NCBI GenBank assembly: GCA_963790525.1
Contig: CAWBOV010000003.1
Coordinates: 1-64,000 of the forward strand
From: CAWBOV01 sp963790525
GTDB taxonomy: Bacteria; Actinomycetota; Actinomycetes; Mycobacteriales; Jatrophihabitantaceae
DNA length: 64,000 bases
Reading direction: 5' to 3'
Part shown: positions 19,307-27,953 of the stretch, piece after piece
How positions within the stretch are numbered: the first letter of the stretch is position 1
How the letters are laid out: every line of letters begins with the position of its first letter
Made by a program: the position numbers and the translations under genes
The notes under the pieces: generated by a model
Seen by the model: only the letters and a program-made list of their open reading frames with translations
Database searches by the model: none
Told to the model about the DNA's origin: nothing

Positions 19307-20488
19307 TCAGCGACGTTCGAGGCAGGTGGTGACGGCGTCGATGATGCGCTTCCAGCGGGGGTCGCCGCCGGGGCCGATGTCGCGCATGCTGCTGCAGACG
19401 TAGCCGAAGCCGACCTGATGCTCGGGGTCGGCGATACCGAGTCGCCCGCCGGCGCCGGTGTGGCCGAAGGAGCCGGGACCGAAGCCGGGCATGCCCGCCG
19501 AGGCGAGCTGATAGCCGAGACCGAAGCGGATGTCCGGGCCGGCGGTGCCGCTCTCGATCAGCGTCTCGACGTGGTCGGTTCGCGGCGTGGTGGCCAACGT
19601 CCGCGTGGCGTCGGAGATCAGCTGGACCCCATCGATCGGCTGCAGGGTCGCCGCGTACATCGTGGCCAGCGCCCGGGCGTCGGTGATCGCGCCGATGGCC
19701 GGCCGTTCGGCGCCGTAGTACGCGCGGACCTCGTCGGCGTCGTCGAAGTCCGGGTCCATGGGCGTGTTCTCCTGCATGAACCGCTGGCGTAGCTCGGCGT
19801 AGGAGCCTGGTGGGTGGCTCTCGTCCGTGGGCTGCGCGGCCCCGGTGTCAGCCCAGCGGCCGGGGACGACACGGTCGATCAGTGACTCCGGGAGCCCGAT
19901 CCACATGTCCACGTTCAACGGTCCGGCGATGAGGGATCGAACGTGTTCACCGACCGAGGCGCCGGTGGCGCGCCGGATGATCTCGTCGAGCAGCGTGCCG
20001 ATCGTGACCGGGTGGTACGCCATCGCCTTCCCGGGGGTCCACAGCGGTTCCGCACCAGCCAGGGCCGAGGCGATCGCCGGACCCCGATGCAGATCGAGAC
20101 CCCGCAGCCCGGTTCCCAGAGGTGGATAGGGCAGACCGGCAGTGTGCGAGGCGATCATCGCGACGGTGATCGTGTCTTTCCCGGCCGCCGCGAACTCGGG
20201 CCAGTAACTGGCGACGGCGGCCTCCGGATCGAGACTGCCGCGCTCGACGAGCATGGCCAGCACCGTCGCGGTGATGCCTTTGCTGCACGAAGCGACCATC
20301 ATCAACGCATCGGCCGGCATGGGGCGCTGCCCGACGACGTCGGTGCCGCCCCACAGATCGACGACGCGCACGCCGTCGTGCACGACGGACACCGCCGCAG
20401 CGTCCTCGCCCGGGTCGTCGAAGTTGGCGGCGAACGCGTCGGCAACCGGGCCGAAGCCCTCCGCGACGAAGCCGGAAGTGTCAGTCAT
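19307..20488 (-). CDS. Serine hydrolase of the beta-lactamase / class C esterase family
   Basis: A 393-aa intracellular hydrolase (no signal peptide), probably an esterase or amidase. The active-site S-x-x-K is in VASCSKGITATVLAML. A Tyr motif (YHP) lies in AMAYHPVTIGTLLDEI, and the HTG equivalent of the KTG box appears in GSFGHTGAGG. ATG at 20488 (MTDTSGFVAEG) is the natural start. The frame stays open upstream into an SDR remnant, so the current reading would give a 468-aa fusion. The frame is intact throughout. It probably shares a promoter with that remnant, divergent from the membrane protein/MarR operon. Confidence 0.8.
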   Translation of the reverse strand: MTDTSGFVAEGFGPVADAFAANFDDPGEDAAAVSVVHDGVRVVDLWGGTDVVGQRPMPADALMMVASCSKGITATVLAMLVERGSLDPEAAVASYWPEFAAAGKDTITVAMIASHTAGLPYPPLGTGLRGLDLHRGPAIASALAGAEPLWTPGKAMAYHPVTIGTLLDEIIRRATGASVGEHVRSLIAGPLNVDMWIGLPESLIDRVVPGRWADTGAAQPTDESHPPGSYAELRQRFMQENTPMDPDFDDADEVRAYYGAERPAIGAITDARALATMYAATLQPIDGVQLISDATRTLATTPRTDHVETLIESGTAGPDIRFGLGYQLASAGMPGFGPGSFGHTGAGGRLGIADPEHQVGFGYVCSSMRDIGPGGDPRWKRIIDAVTTCLERR

Positions 20489-20695
20489 CGGCCGAAGCCT
20501 ACGGAAGCCCCGGATGGTGAGGAACGTCGCGGTGAGGTTCGACTCGACCGCCGCCTGCCAGTCGGCGTAGGCGATCTCCTCGACCGGACCCGGTGGGGTA
20601 GGGCTGCCGCCGGTCTTGGCAACCAGCACGATCGCTGCGCCGATTCCCCGGGACGCGCCGGTGACGACAGCGACCTGACCTTCGAGCACTGACAT
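20489..20695 (-). pseudogene. SDR remnant with internal deletion, in frame with the hydrolase
   Basis: About 69 codons. MSVLEGQVAVVTGASRGIG is a normal SDR N-terminus. It then jumps directly to GPVEEIAYADWQAAVESNLT, which belongs roughly 60-70 residues later in an SDR, and ends at TATFLTIRGF with no catalytic Tyr-x3-Lys. The remnant therefore lacks the middle of the Rossmann domain and the whole active site. A good ribosome site (GAGGAGAG) precedes the ATG at 20695, and no stop separates it from the serine hydrolase, so a fusion protein could be made. Confidence 0.65.
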
Positions 20696-20713
20696 GTGAT
20701 CTCTCCTCTGCAA

Positions 20714-20769
20714 TAGTCAACCTCATTTGTATAAGCATACTTGACTACATTGGTCAAGTGGACTGATAC
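20714..20769. promoter_or_regulatory. Overlapping divergent promoters with an inverted repeat
   Basis: Plus strand: TTGACT (20741-20746), 17 bases, TGATAC (20764-20769), reading to the membrane protein gene. Minus strand: TTGACC (20757-20752), 17 bases, TTATAC (20734-20729), reading to the SDR remnant/hydrolase. CTTGAC-7-GTCAAG (20740-20758) is a perfect inverted repeat that includes both -35 boxes. A second repeat, TAGTCAA (20714-20720), pairs with TTGACTA (20741-20747). This is a likely operator for the MarR protein encoded downstream. Confidence 0.55.
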
Positions 20770-20799
20770 TTCTTGCGACCAGAGCAGAGGAGGTCATCC

Positions 20800-21515
20800 A
20801 TGACCAGCAACACCGAGGCACACCGCTCACGCGCACAGGACGGACCACCGCTCGGAGTGCTCGCGGTCGTGAGCGCGGCACTGTTCGTCGGCGGCCTGTT
20901 CATCGCGGCGGGCGTGGCCCACGGGTTTCCGCCGGGCCCCGGCGCCTCAGCGAGTTCGATCGCTGCCTACGCGGCCCAGCATGCCGCGTCGAACCGGATC
21001 AGCGCGGTTTTCAGCTTCGGCTCGGCTGTCCCGTTGGCGATCTACGCGGCCATCGCGAACGCCCGCCTGCACGCGCTCGGCGTACGAGCACCAGGCGCGA
21101 CCATCGCACTCGGCGGAGGGCTTACTGGCCAGTGGGTTCCTGGCGTTGTCAGGACTGTGCAGCTGGGTTCTCGCCCAACCCGGCATCGCCACCGACGGAG
21201 CCGTGACGCGCGCGCTCAGCGACCTCGAGTTCGCTACCGGCGGCCCCGCCCACGTCGTGCTCCTCGGGCTGCTCGTCGCCGGGCATCGCGGTTCCGGCGA
21301 CGATCCTCGGGCTGCTCGCCCGTCCGCTGGCGCTCGCCGGCCTGGCGCTGGCGGCAGTGTGCGAACTGTCGAGCCTGACGCTCGCCACCAGCGCGCTGTA
21401 CCCGCTGCTGCCGATCGGTCGATTCGCCTCCCTGGCCTGGCTCATCGCGGTCGGATTCGCGCTCCCCAGCCGGCGAAGCTCGATCCCCCGACGGCAGGGA
21501 GCGACGCGGCTGTAG
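20800..21515 (+). CDS. Multi-pass membrane protein of unknown function
   Basis: About 238 aa with several hydrophobic helices (LGVLAVVSAALFVGGLFIAA; ISAVFSFGSAVPLAIYAAI; LLASGFLALSGLCSWVLA; LAGLALAAVCELSSLTL; FASLAWLIAVGFALP). The ATG at 20800 follows GAGGAGG and gives MTSNTEAHRSRAQDG. Frame changes are needed near 21115 and 21285. It resembles small hypothetical actinobacterial membrane proteins, and no transport or enzyme signature is visible. It is the first gene of a two-gene operon with a MarR regulator, a common arrangement for an efflux or stress-response membrane protein. Confidence 0.6.
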
Positions 21516-21558
21516 CAGTCTGACGTATCGATCGACGCTCACCGCCAGAAGGAAGACG

Positions 21559-22032
21559 ATGCCGAGACCACCCATCGCCCGCCTCGCGCCGCTGATGCCA
21601 CAACTCGCCCTGGCGCTCCAGAAGGGCCACGAGCATGTGCCCGAGGAGCTCAGAGCCACCGGCACCATGGGCATCCGGCACATCGGCACGCTGGTCTCGC
21701 TCGCAAGCCAGGGAACCGGCACGGTCGGCGAACTCGCCGAACGGATGGGCATGACACCCGCCCACGCCAGCCTCGTGGTCGGTGACCTGGTCCGCGCCGG
21801 CCTGGTCAGCCGCACCTCGGCAACGGAGGACCGTCGGCGCGTCGTCGTGGCCCTCACCGATCACGCCCGGCCGCTGCTCGAGCAGATGCGCAGGCAGCGC
21901 GCCGCACCGCTGCGCGCGTTCCTGTCCACGCTGTCCGACGACGAGGCGAACGTCTTCATCGACCACCTGCACGCCCTGGTCGACGCCCTGGCATCCGTAC
22001 CGGCGCCATCGGACGGACCGGGACCGCACTGA
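21559..22032 (+). CDS. MarR-family transcriptional regulator
   Basis: A 157-aa winged-helix regulator with the usual dimerisation helices at both ends, the recognition helix region VGELAERMGMTPAHASLVV, and the wing TSATEDRRRVVVALTD with the MarR D-x-R-R signature. ATG at 21559 has AGAAGGAAG upstream. It lies 43 bases after the membrane protein gene and very probably regulates its own operon, perhaps through the inverted repeat at 20740-20758. The frame is intact. The ligand is unknown, often a phenolic or oxidant in this family. Confidence 0.8.
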   Translation: MPRPPIARLAPLMPQLALALQKGHEHVPEELRATGTMGIRHIGTLVSLASQGTGTVGELAERMGMTPAHASLVVGDLVRAGLVSRTSATEDRRRVVVALTDHARPLLEQMRRQRAAPLRAFLSTLSDDEANVFIDHLHALVDALASVPAPSDGPGPH

Positions 22033-22116
22033 CCCTGCCCCGGGCGGAGCTGTCCGCGCGGACCTGTTGACAGGGCGCCTACCGTGGCAGCATCCGGCGA
22101 TGGGCAGATCGAAGGC

Positions 22117-22455
22117 ATGCACGAGCTGGCGATAACGCAGAGCATCGTCGACGCGGTGAGCGAGCGCGTCGGCGATACACCGGTGTCGGTCGTGCGCATC
22201 CGGGTCGGCGCGTTGTCGGGCGTCTTCCCGCACGCGATGCAGTTCGCTTTCGAGGTCGTCACTGTGGGCACCGCGTTGGAGGGAGCCGAACTGGTGATCG
22301 ACGAGCAGCCGGGCCTTGGACACTGCCGCGATTGCGGCCGCGATGTCTCGCTGCCCGATCTGATCCTGTTGTGCGACTGCGGCAGCGCGAACGTCCACGT
22401 CGTGTCCGGTCGCGAGCTGGCGATCGAGTCGATCGAGTCGGCTGCGGCGATCTAG
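22117..22455 (+). CDS. hypA: Hydrogenase nickel-insertion protein HypA
   Basis: HypA, with HypB, delivers nickel to the hydrogenase large subunit precursor. Start ATG at 22117 is fixed by the obligatory MHELAITQ N-terminus, whose His2 and Glu3 bind Ni; the longer 22084 start would mask it. The zinc site is C-x2-C (HCRDCGRD) followed by LLCDCGS, a CxC rather than the more usual CxxC spacing. 112 aa, frame intact. The stop TAG abuts the hypB ATG with no gap. A TTGACA at 22067-22072 could be the -35 of the locus promoter, though no good -10 accompanies it. Confidence 0.92.
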   Translation: MHELAITQSIVDAVSERVGDTPVSVVRIRVGALSGVFPHAMQFAFEVVTVGTALEGAELVIDEQPGLGHCRDCGRDVSLPDLILLCDCGSANVHVVSGRELAIESIESAAAI

Positions 22456-23262
22456 ATGTGCGCGACCTGCGGCTGCGGCGACGACGGCGACGTGCGCGTG
22501 ACCACCGTCGATCGCCAGCACCAGGACGTTCACGCCGCCGGCCATCCCCACGAGCACGCGCATGAGCACGCGCATGAGCACCCGCACGAGCATCCGCGCA
22601 CGGAACCGGCCCCGACTCGCACGCAGGTGCTCGAAGTCAACATCCTGGCCAAGAACGACGACCTCGCCGCGGCGAACCGCCGGTGGCTGGCCGGCCGGTC
22701 GATCACAGCCCTGAACCTGATGAGTTCACCGGGATCGGGCAAGACCACGTTGCTGGTGCGGACGCTGTCCGAGCTGGCGTCCGGGCGGGCGCTCGCCGTG
22801 ATCGAGGGTGACCAGGAGACGCTGCTGGACGCCGGTCGCATCAGTGCGACCGGAGCGCCCGTGGTGCAGGTCAACACCGGAGCCGGCTGTCATCTGGACG
22901 CCGAGATGATGAGATCCGCGCTCGATCAGCTGGCGCCGGAGGACGCGTCGATCGTGTTCGTCGAGAACGTCGGCAACCTCGTCTGCCCTGCCCTGTTCGA
23001 CCTGGGTGAGGCGGCGAAGGTCGTGGTGATCTCGGTGACCGAGGGCACGGACAAGCCGCTGAAGTATCCGCAGATGTTCGCCGGCGCCGACCTGATGATC
23101 GTGAACAAGGTGGACCTGTTGCCCTACGTGGACTTCGACGTGGACGCCTGCGTGCGATTCGCCCGTCAGGTGAATCCCGAGCTGCACGCCATTGCGGTGT
23201 CGGCGACTACGGGCGAGGGCATGGCCCGGTGGTACGACTGGATCGACCGTGTTGCCTCTTGA
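22456..23262 (+). CDS. hypB: Hydrogenase nickel-incorporation GTPase HypB
   Basis: A SIMIBI-class GTPase that powers Ni transfer to the large subunit. It carries the N-terminal high-affinity metal motif (MCATCGCGDDGD), a His-rich stretch (residues about 26-47: HPHEHAHEHAHEHPHEHP) for Ni storage, the Walker A SSPGSGKTT at 90-98, and NKVDL for guanine recognition. 268 aa, frame intact. It directly follows hypA, without spacing. The long His tract suggests a storage role in addition to delivery, as described for other His-rich HypB proteins. Confidence 0.95.
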   Translation: MCATCGCGDDGDVRVTTVDRQHQDVHAAGHPHEHAHEHAHEHPHEHPRTEPAPTRTQVLEVNILAKNDDLAAANRRWLAGRSITALNLMSSPGSGKTTLLVRTLSELASGRALAVIEGDQETLLDAGRISATGAPVVQVNTGAGCHLDAEMMRSALDQLAPEDASIVFVENVGNLVCPALFDLGEAAKVVVISVTEGTDKPLKYPQMFAGADLMIVNKVDLLPYVDFDVDACVRFARQVNPELHAIAVSATTGEGMARWYDWIDRVAS

Positions 23263-23294
23263 TCGTCACGGTGATGTTCGGTGCCAGGAGGCTA

Positions 23295-23323
23295 TTGACC
23301 GCATGGGCTAGCGGGTCTATGAA
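23295..23323 (+). promoter_or_regulatory. Sigma-70-type promoter for the hydrogenase structural genes
   Basis: TTGACC (23295-23300), a 17-base spacer, then TATGAA (23318-23323). It lies in the 140-base gap between hypB and the small-subunit start at 23403, giving a leader of roughly 70 bases. This would allow the structural genes to be transcribed independently of hypAB. Confidence 0.5.
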
Positions 23324-23402
23324 CGGTAGGTAGGGCCGCAGGGTGGATCGGGCGCCGAGCCGCAGGCGACTTCATATCCGCTTGGGCGAAAAGGCGGTCG
23401 CG

Positions 23403-24458
23403 ATGCCTTCTGATGCTGCGATCAAAGCAGAGGAAACCCTCATTCATGTGCTCTGGATCAATGCCGGGCTCAGCTGCGACGGTGACTCGGTCGCGCTCAC
23501 CGCGGCCACCCAACCGTCCATCGAAGAGATCGCGCTGGGCGCCCTGCCGGGGCTGCCGAAGATCGCGGTGCATTGGCCACTGATCGACTTCGAGTGCGGC
23601 CCGACCGGGGGCGCCGACGACTTCCTGGAATGGTTCTTCAAGGCCGACCGAGGCGAACTCGAGCCCTTCGTGCTCGTCGTCGAGGGCTCGATACCCAACG
23701 AGGCGCTGCACGAGGAGGGCTACTGGTGCGGGTTCGGCAACGACCCGGCCACCGGTCAGCCCATGACGACCAGCGAGTGGCTCGATCGGCTCGCCCCGAA
23801 GGCGACGGCCATCATCGCCGCGGGCACGTGCGCGACCTACGGTGGAATCCATGCCATGGCCGGTAATCCGACAGGGGCGATGGGGGTACCGGACTACCTG
23901 GGTTGGGACTGGAAGTCGAAGGCCGGCATCCCGATCGTCTGCGTGCCGGGATGCCCGGTGCAGCCGGACAATCTCTCCGAGACGATCACGTACCTGCTGT
24001 ACATGGCCACCGGCCAGGCGCCGATGATCCCGCTGGACAACGCGCTCCGTCCGAGCTGGCTGTTCGGCCAGACAGTGCACGAGGGGTGCGACCGGGCCGG
24101 GTACTACGAGCAGGGTGACTTCGCGACCGAGTACGGCTCGCCGAAGTGCATCGTCAAGCTCGGCTGCTGGGGCCCGGTCGTGAAGTGCAACGTGCCCAAG
24201 CGCGGCTGGCTGAACGGCGTCGGCGGCTGCCCGAACGTCGGCGGGATCTGCATCGGCTGCACCATGCCCGGTTTCCCCGACAAGTTCATGCCGTTCATGG
24301 ACGAGCCGCCCGGCAGCAAGGTGTCGGCCACGGCGTCGGGGGTGTACGGCAAGGCGGTCCGTAGCCTGCGCGCGATCACGAACAAGACGCTCGACCAGGA
24401 ACCGAAGTGGCGTGGCCGCGGAGCCGAACTGACCACCGGGGCGACCAGAACCTGGTAG
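23403..24458 (+). CDS. hhyS: Group 1h [NiFe]-hydrogenase small subunit
   Basis: The electron-transferring iron-sulfur subunit (351 aa). It starts MPSDAAIKAEETLIHVLW with no twin-arginine signal peptide, unlike most group 1 uptake hydrogenases but typical of group 1h/5 enzymes. Cluster-ligand regions are INAGLSCDGDSVA and GTCATYGG for the proximal cluster. Further Cys occur in CVPGCPVQPDNL, CDRAGYY, CIVKLGCWGPVVKCN and GGCPNVGGICIGCTMPGFPD. In the characterised Ralstonia member the proximal cluster has three Cys and one Asp, and the CDGD here fits. ATG at 23403 is chosen over 23343, whose extra 20 residues look non-coding. Frame intact. Confidence 0.95.
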   Translation: MPSDAAIKAEETLIHVLWINAGLSCDGDSVALTAATQPSIEEIALGALPGLPKIAVHWPLIDFECGPTGGADDFLEWFFKADRGELEPFVLVVEGSIPNEALHEEGYWCGFGNDPATGQPMTTSEWLDRLAPKATAIIAAGTCATYGGIHAMAGNPTGAMGVPDYLGWDWKSKAGIPIVCVPGCPVQPDNLSETITYLLYMATGQAPMIPLDNALRPSWLFGQTVHEGCDRAGYYEQGDFATEYGSPKCIVKLGCWGPVVKCNVPKRGWLNGVGGCPNVGGICIGCTMPGFPDKFMPFMDEPPGSKVSATASGVYGKAVRSLRAITNKTLDQEPKWRGRGAELTTGATRTW

Positions 24459-24521
24459 GCGGCCCAGCGCAACGACCCGCCCCATCCGGGCAGTGCCCGG
24501 CGACCCAGAGAGGCACCCGTC

Positions 24522-26318
24522 ATGACCTCGACCCGCTCCCGCCCGAGCCACGCCAGCGCCGAGGGCTCGGATGGCCTCGTCGAGATGTCCTGGGATCCCA
24601 TCACGCGGATCGTGGGCAGTCTCGGCATCTACACAAAGATCGACTTCAAGCAGCGGGTCGTCGCCGAGTGCCACAGCACGTCCTCGATCTTCCGCGGGTA
24701 CTCGATCTTCATGAAGGGCAAGGACCCCCGGGACGCGCACTTCATCACCAGCCGGATCTGCGGGATCTGTGGCGACAACCACGCGACGTGCTCGTGCTAC
24801 GCGCAGAACATGGCCTACGGCGTGAAGCCGCCGCCCATCGGCGAGTGGATCGTGAACCTGGGTGAAGCGGCCGAGTACATGTTCGACCACAACATCTTCC
24901 AGGAGAACCTCGTCGGCGTGGACTACTGCGAGAAGATGGTCTCCGAGACGAACCCCGGCGTGCTGGAGCTGGCCAACAACACCGAAGCGCCGCATGTGGG
25001 CGACCACGGCTACCGGACCATCGGCGACATCATGCGCTCGCTGAATCCGTTCACCGGCGAGTTCTACCGCGAGGCGCTGCAGGTCAGCCGCTCGACGCGG
25101 GAGATGTTCTGCCTCATGGAGGGGCGTCACGTGCACCCGTCCACGCTCTACCCGGGCGGCGTCGGCACGGTCGCGACGATCCAGTTGATGACCGACTACA
25201 TCACCCGGCTGATGCGCTACGTCGAGTTCATGAAGAAGGTCGTGCCGATGCACGACGACCTGTTCGACTTCTTCTACCAGGCACTGCCGGGCTACGAGCA
25301 GGTCGGCCTGCGCCGCACGTTGCTGGCCTGCTGGGGCTCGTTCCAGGACCCCGACTACTGCAACTTCGACTACAAGGACATGACCCAGTGGGGCCGCAAG
25401 ATGTACGTCACGCCGGGCGTCGTGGTCGACGGAAAGCTCGTGACCACGGACCTGGTCGAGATCAACCTGGGCATCCGGATCCTGCTCGGCAGCTCCTACT
25501 ACGACGACTGGGACGGCCAGGAGATCTTCGTCAAGAACGACCCGCTGGGCAATCCGGTCGATCGGCGCCACCCGTGGAACCAGCACACCAACCCGCGTCC
25601 GCAGAAGCGCGATCTGGACGAGAAGTACAGCTGGGTGATGTCACCGCGGTGGTTCGACGGCAAGGACTATCTCGCGCTCGACACCGGCGGTGGCCCGCTG
25701 GCTCGGCTGTGGTCGACGGCGCTCGCCGGACTGGTCGACATCGGGTACGTGCAGTCGACCGGCAGCAGCGTCAAGATCAACCTGCCGAAGACGGCGCTGA
25801 AGGGTCCGGTCGAGTTCGAGTGGAAGATCCCGCAGTGGAGTAACACGATCGAGCGCAACCGGGCGCGCACGTACTTCCAGGCGTACGCGGCCGCGTGTGC
25901 GCTGCACTTCGCGGAGAAGGCGCTCGTCGAGATCCGGGCCGGCCGCACGAAGACGTGGGAGAAGTTCGAGGTGCCGGACGAGGGCATCGGCTGCGGCTTC
26001 ACCGAGGCCGTCCGCGGCGTGCTGAGCCACCACATGGTGATCAGGGACGGCAAGATCGCGAACTACCACCCGTATCCACCGACGCCGTGGAACGCCAACC
26101 CGCGCGACTCCTTCGGCACGCCGGGTCCCTACGAGGACGCGGTGCAGGGTCAGCCGATCTTCGAGGAGAACGACCGCGAGCACTTCAAGGGCATCGACAT
26201 CATGCGGACCGTGCGCAGCTTCGATCCGTGCCTGCCGTGCGGCGTGCACATGTACCTCGGCGGGGGCGTGACCCTGGAGGCGCTGCATTCGCCCACGCAG
26301 TCCGTCACCGGCGAATGA
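24522..26318 (+). CDS. hhyL: Group 1h [NiFe]-hydrogenase large subunit
   Basis: The catalytic subunit holding the NiFe(CN)2CO centre (598 aa). The N-terminal Ni ligands are Cys80 and Cys83 in SRICGICGDNHATC; the C-terminal pair are Cys570 and Cys573 in FDPCLPCGVHMYLGGG. Sequence between them (DGKLVTTDLVEINLG, SWVMSPRWFDGKDY) is of the high-affinity actinobacterial type. A 22-residue tail follows His576 and would be removed by the maturation protease encoded at 30108. The stop overlaps the next gene (ATGA at 26315). Family members oxidise H2 at atmospheric concentrations and are expressed during starvation. Confidence 0.96.
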   Translation: MTSTRSRPSHASAEGSDGLVEMSWDPITRIVGSLGIYTKIDFKQRVVAECHSTSSIFRGYSIFMKGKDPRDAHFITSRICGICGDNHATCSCYAQNMAYGVKPPPIGEWIVNLGEAAEYMFDHNIFQENLVGVDYCEKMVSETNPGVLELANNTEAPHVGDHGYRTIGDIMRSLNPFTGEFYREALQVSRSTREMFCLMEGRHVHPSTLYPGGVGTVATIQLMTDYITRLMRYVEFMKKVVPMHDDLFDFFYQALPGYEQVGLRRTLLACWGSFQDPDYCNFDYKDMTQWGRKMYVTPGVVVDGKLVTTDLVEINLGIRILLGSSYYDDWDGQEIFVKNDPLGNPVDRRHPWNQHTNPRPQKRDLDEKYSWVMSPRWFDGKDYLALDTGGGPLARLWSTALAGLVDIGYVQSTGSSVKINLPKTALKGPVEFEWKIPQWSNTIERNRARTYFQAYAAACALHFAEKALVEIRAGRTKTWEKFEVPDEGIGCGFTEAVRGVLSHHMVIRDGKIANYHPYPPTPWNANPRDSFGTPGPYEDAVQGQPIFEENDREHFKGIDIMRTVRSFDPCLPCGVHMYLGGGVTLEALHSPTQSVTGE

Positions 26319-27290
26319 CCATGCCCGGGCCCGCGACCGCGGCCGACCACGCAGGTCGACCGAGCCAGCCGGCCCAGGCTGATCAACTGCGAGCCGCGGG
26401 GGACCGCATCGAGTCGCTCATCGACGCGTGCGCGACCGGTGGCCCGTCCGCGCGCGCACGGGCCGAGGATCTCGTCGCGTCGGTGTCGACGCTCTACGGC
26501 GCCGGTCTCGGACGGCTGCTCGAGATCCTCGACGAGGCCGGCCGACTCGGGCCGTCCGTGCTCGACGCGCTCGCCGACGACGAGCTCGTCTCCGGCCTGC
26601 TGCTGGTGCACGACCTGCACCCCTACGACGTCGACACCCGGATCGGGCGCGCGCTGGACAAGGTCCGGCCCTACCTGGGCACGCACGGCGGCGATGTCGA
26701 GCTGCTCGGCATCGACGACGAAGGGGTCGTGCGGCTGCGCCTGCTCGGCAGTTGCGACGGCTGCCCGTCCTCGTCGGTGACGTTGGAGCTGGCGGTGGAG
26801 GGTGCGGTGGCCGCGGCCGCGCCCGAGATGACGCGCATCGAGGTGACCGCAGGCGCGGCGACGAAGGCGCAGCCGGTGGGAGGCCTGATCACACCCGACT
26901 CGCTGCGGTCCCGCATCGACCGGCAGCCGGCGCGCGTCGGCCGACCTGGCGCGTCGCTGCCCGAGCTCGCGGAGCTGGCGCCGGGCCGACTGGCGGGCTT
27001 CGAGTTCGACGGCCTGACGCTCTGCGCCTGCCGCATCGGCAACGACTGTCTACTGTTTCCGCGACCGGTGCGGGCACTGCGGGCAGAGCCTGGCCGGCAG
27101 CGTGATCGAGCGGCGGCTCGGTGACGCGGTCGGTTCCGGCGTGCTGCGGTGCGCCCGCTGCCGTGCGCACTTCGACGTGCGTCGCGCCGGTGTCGGTCTG
27201 GACGACGCCGAGGAGCACCTCGAACCGTTGCCCGTCCTCGTCCGCGACGGCGTCCTGTCCGTGGCGCTCCCGTCCCCAGCCGTGCCATGA
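26315..27290 (+). CDS. NifU-domain / Rieske-domain fusion protein of the hydrogenase locus
   Basis: About 325 aa. The N-terminal part is helical and of unknown role. The middle is a NifU C-terminal-type Fe-S scaffold domain (HGGDVELLGI, then GSCDGCPSSSVT with its CxxC). The C-terminal part reads as a Rieske [2Fe-2S] domain: a C-x-H pair in RDRCGHCGQSL and a C-x2-H pair in RCRAHFDVRRAG, with an intervening Cys-rich segment. A single frame change near 27055 joins the Rieske half. The ATG at 26315 overlaps the hhyL stop. It may insert clusters or carry electrons from the small subunit; this is inference from domains and position. Confidence 0.8.
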
Positions 27291-27953
27291 GTACCCCGCC
27301 GCTGTTCGTCCTGCGGCGCATCGCGCAACGCCCGCCGCCACCTCCGGCCGGCGAGGTGTGCGAGATGTGCGGCGTCGCGATCGACGAGCACGAGCACGGG
27401 CATGTGGTCGACCGGGCGAGCCGATCGCTGATGTGCACCTGCCGCCCGTGCTACCTGCTGTTCACCGCCGAAGGGGCGGAGCTGCGCTTCCGGGCCGTGC
27501 CCGATCGCTACCTCTCCTTCCCCGACTTCCAGCTCGGTCCGGGGCAGTGGGATCAGCTCGAGATCCCGGTCGGGCTGGCGTTCTTCTTCCACAACTCGAC
27601 GATGCAGCGGATGGTCGCCTTCTACCCGGGTCCGGCCGGCGCCACCGAGTCCGAACTTCCCTTGGATGCGTGGAGCACGGTCACCGCGCAGAATCCCGCA
27701 GCTGCGGCTGCTGACCCCCGACGTCGAAGCCCTGCTCGTGCGCACCCCGACCGCGGCAGCGGCGAGGTGAGTTGTCATCTCGTCCCGATCGACGTCTGTT
27801 ACGAGCTGGTCGGCGGGCTGCGCTCGGTGTGGCGGGGTTTCGACGGCGGGCGTGAGGCGCAGCGACCGCATCGACGGGTTCTTCCGGAAGGTCGCCGAGC
27901 GCAGCCGTCCGGCGCCCTCCGTCCTCGCGATGCAGGACGAGGTGGCCCGATGA
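27287..27953 (+). CDS. DUF5947-type hydrogenase-associated protein
   Basis: About 220 aa, unknown function, family linked to group 1h hydrogenase loci. It has a CxxC (GEVCEMCGVAI) with a nearby His-rich EHEHGH, and a CxC-x2-C (MCTCRPCYLLF), together a probable metal site. Conserved blocks GQWDQLEIPVGLAFFFHNS and IDVCYELVGGLRSVWRGFDGG follow. The ATG at 27287 overlaps the previous stop by four bases. Frame changes are needed near 27700 and 27850. The end at 27953 is taken from the reading that finishes VLAMQDEVAR and overlaps the next ATG. A soluble cytoplasmic assembly or electron-transfer role is plausible. Confidence 0.7.

Noticed and set aside
23292..25586. 764-codon open frame on the minus strand
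   Set aside because: Exactly antisense to the hydrogenase small and large subunit genes. The composition (Asp/Arg/His-rich) is that of a GC-bias shadow, and the plus strand has unmistakable hydrogenase motifs.
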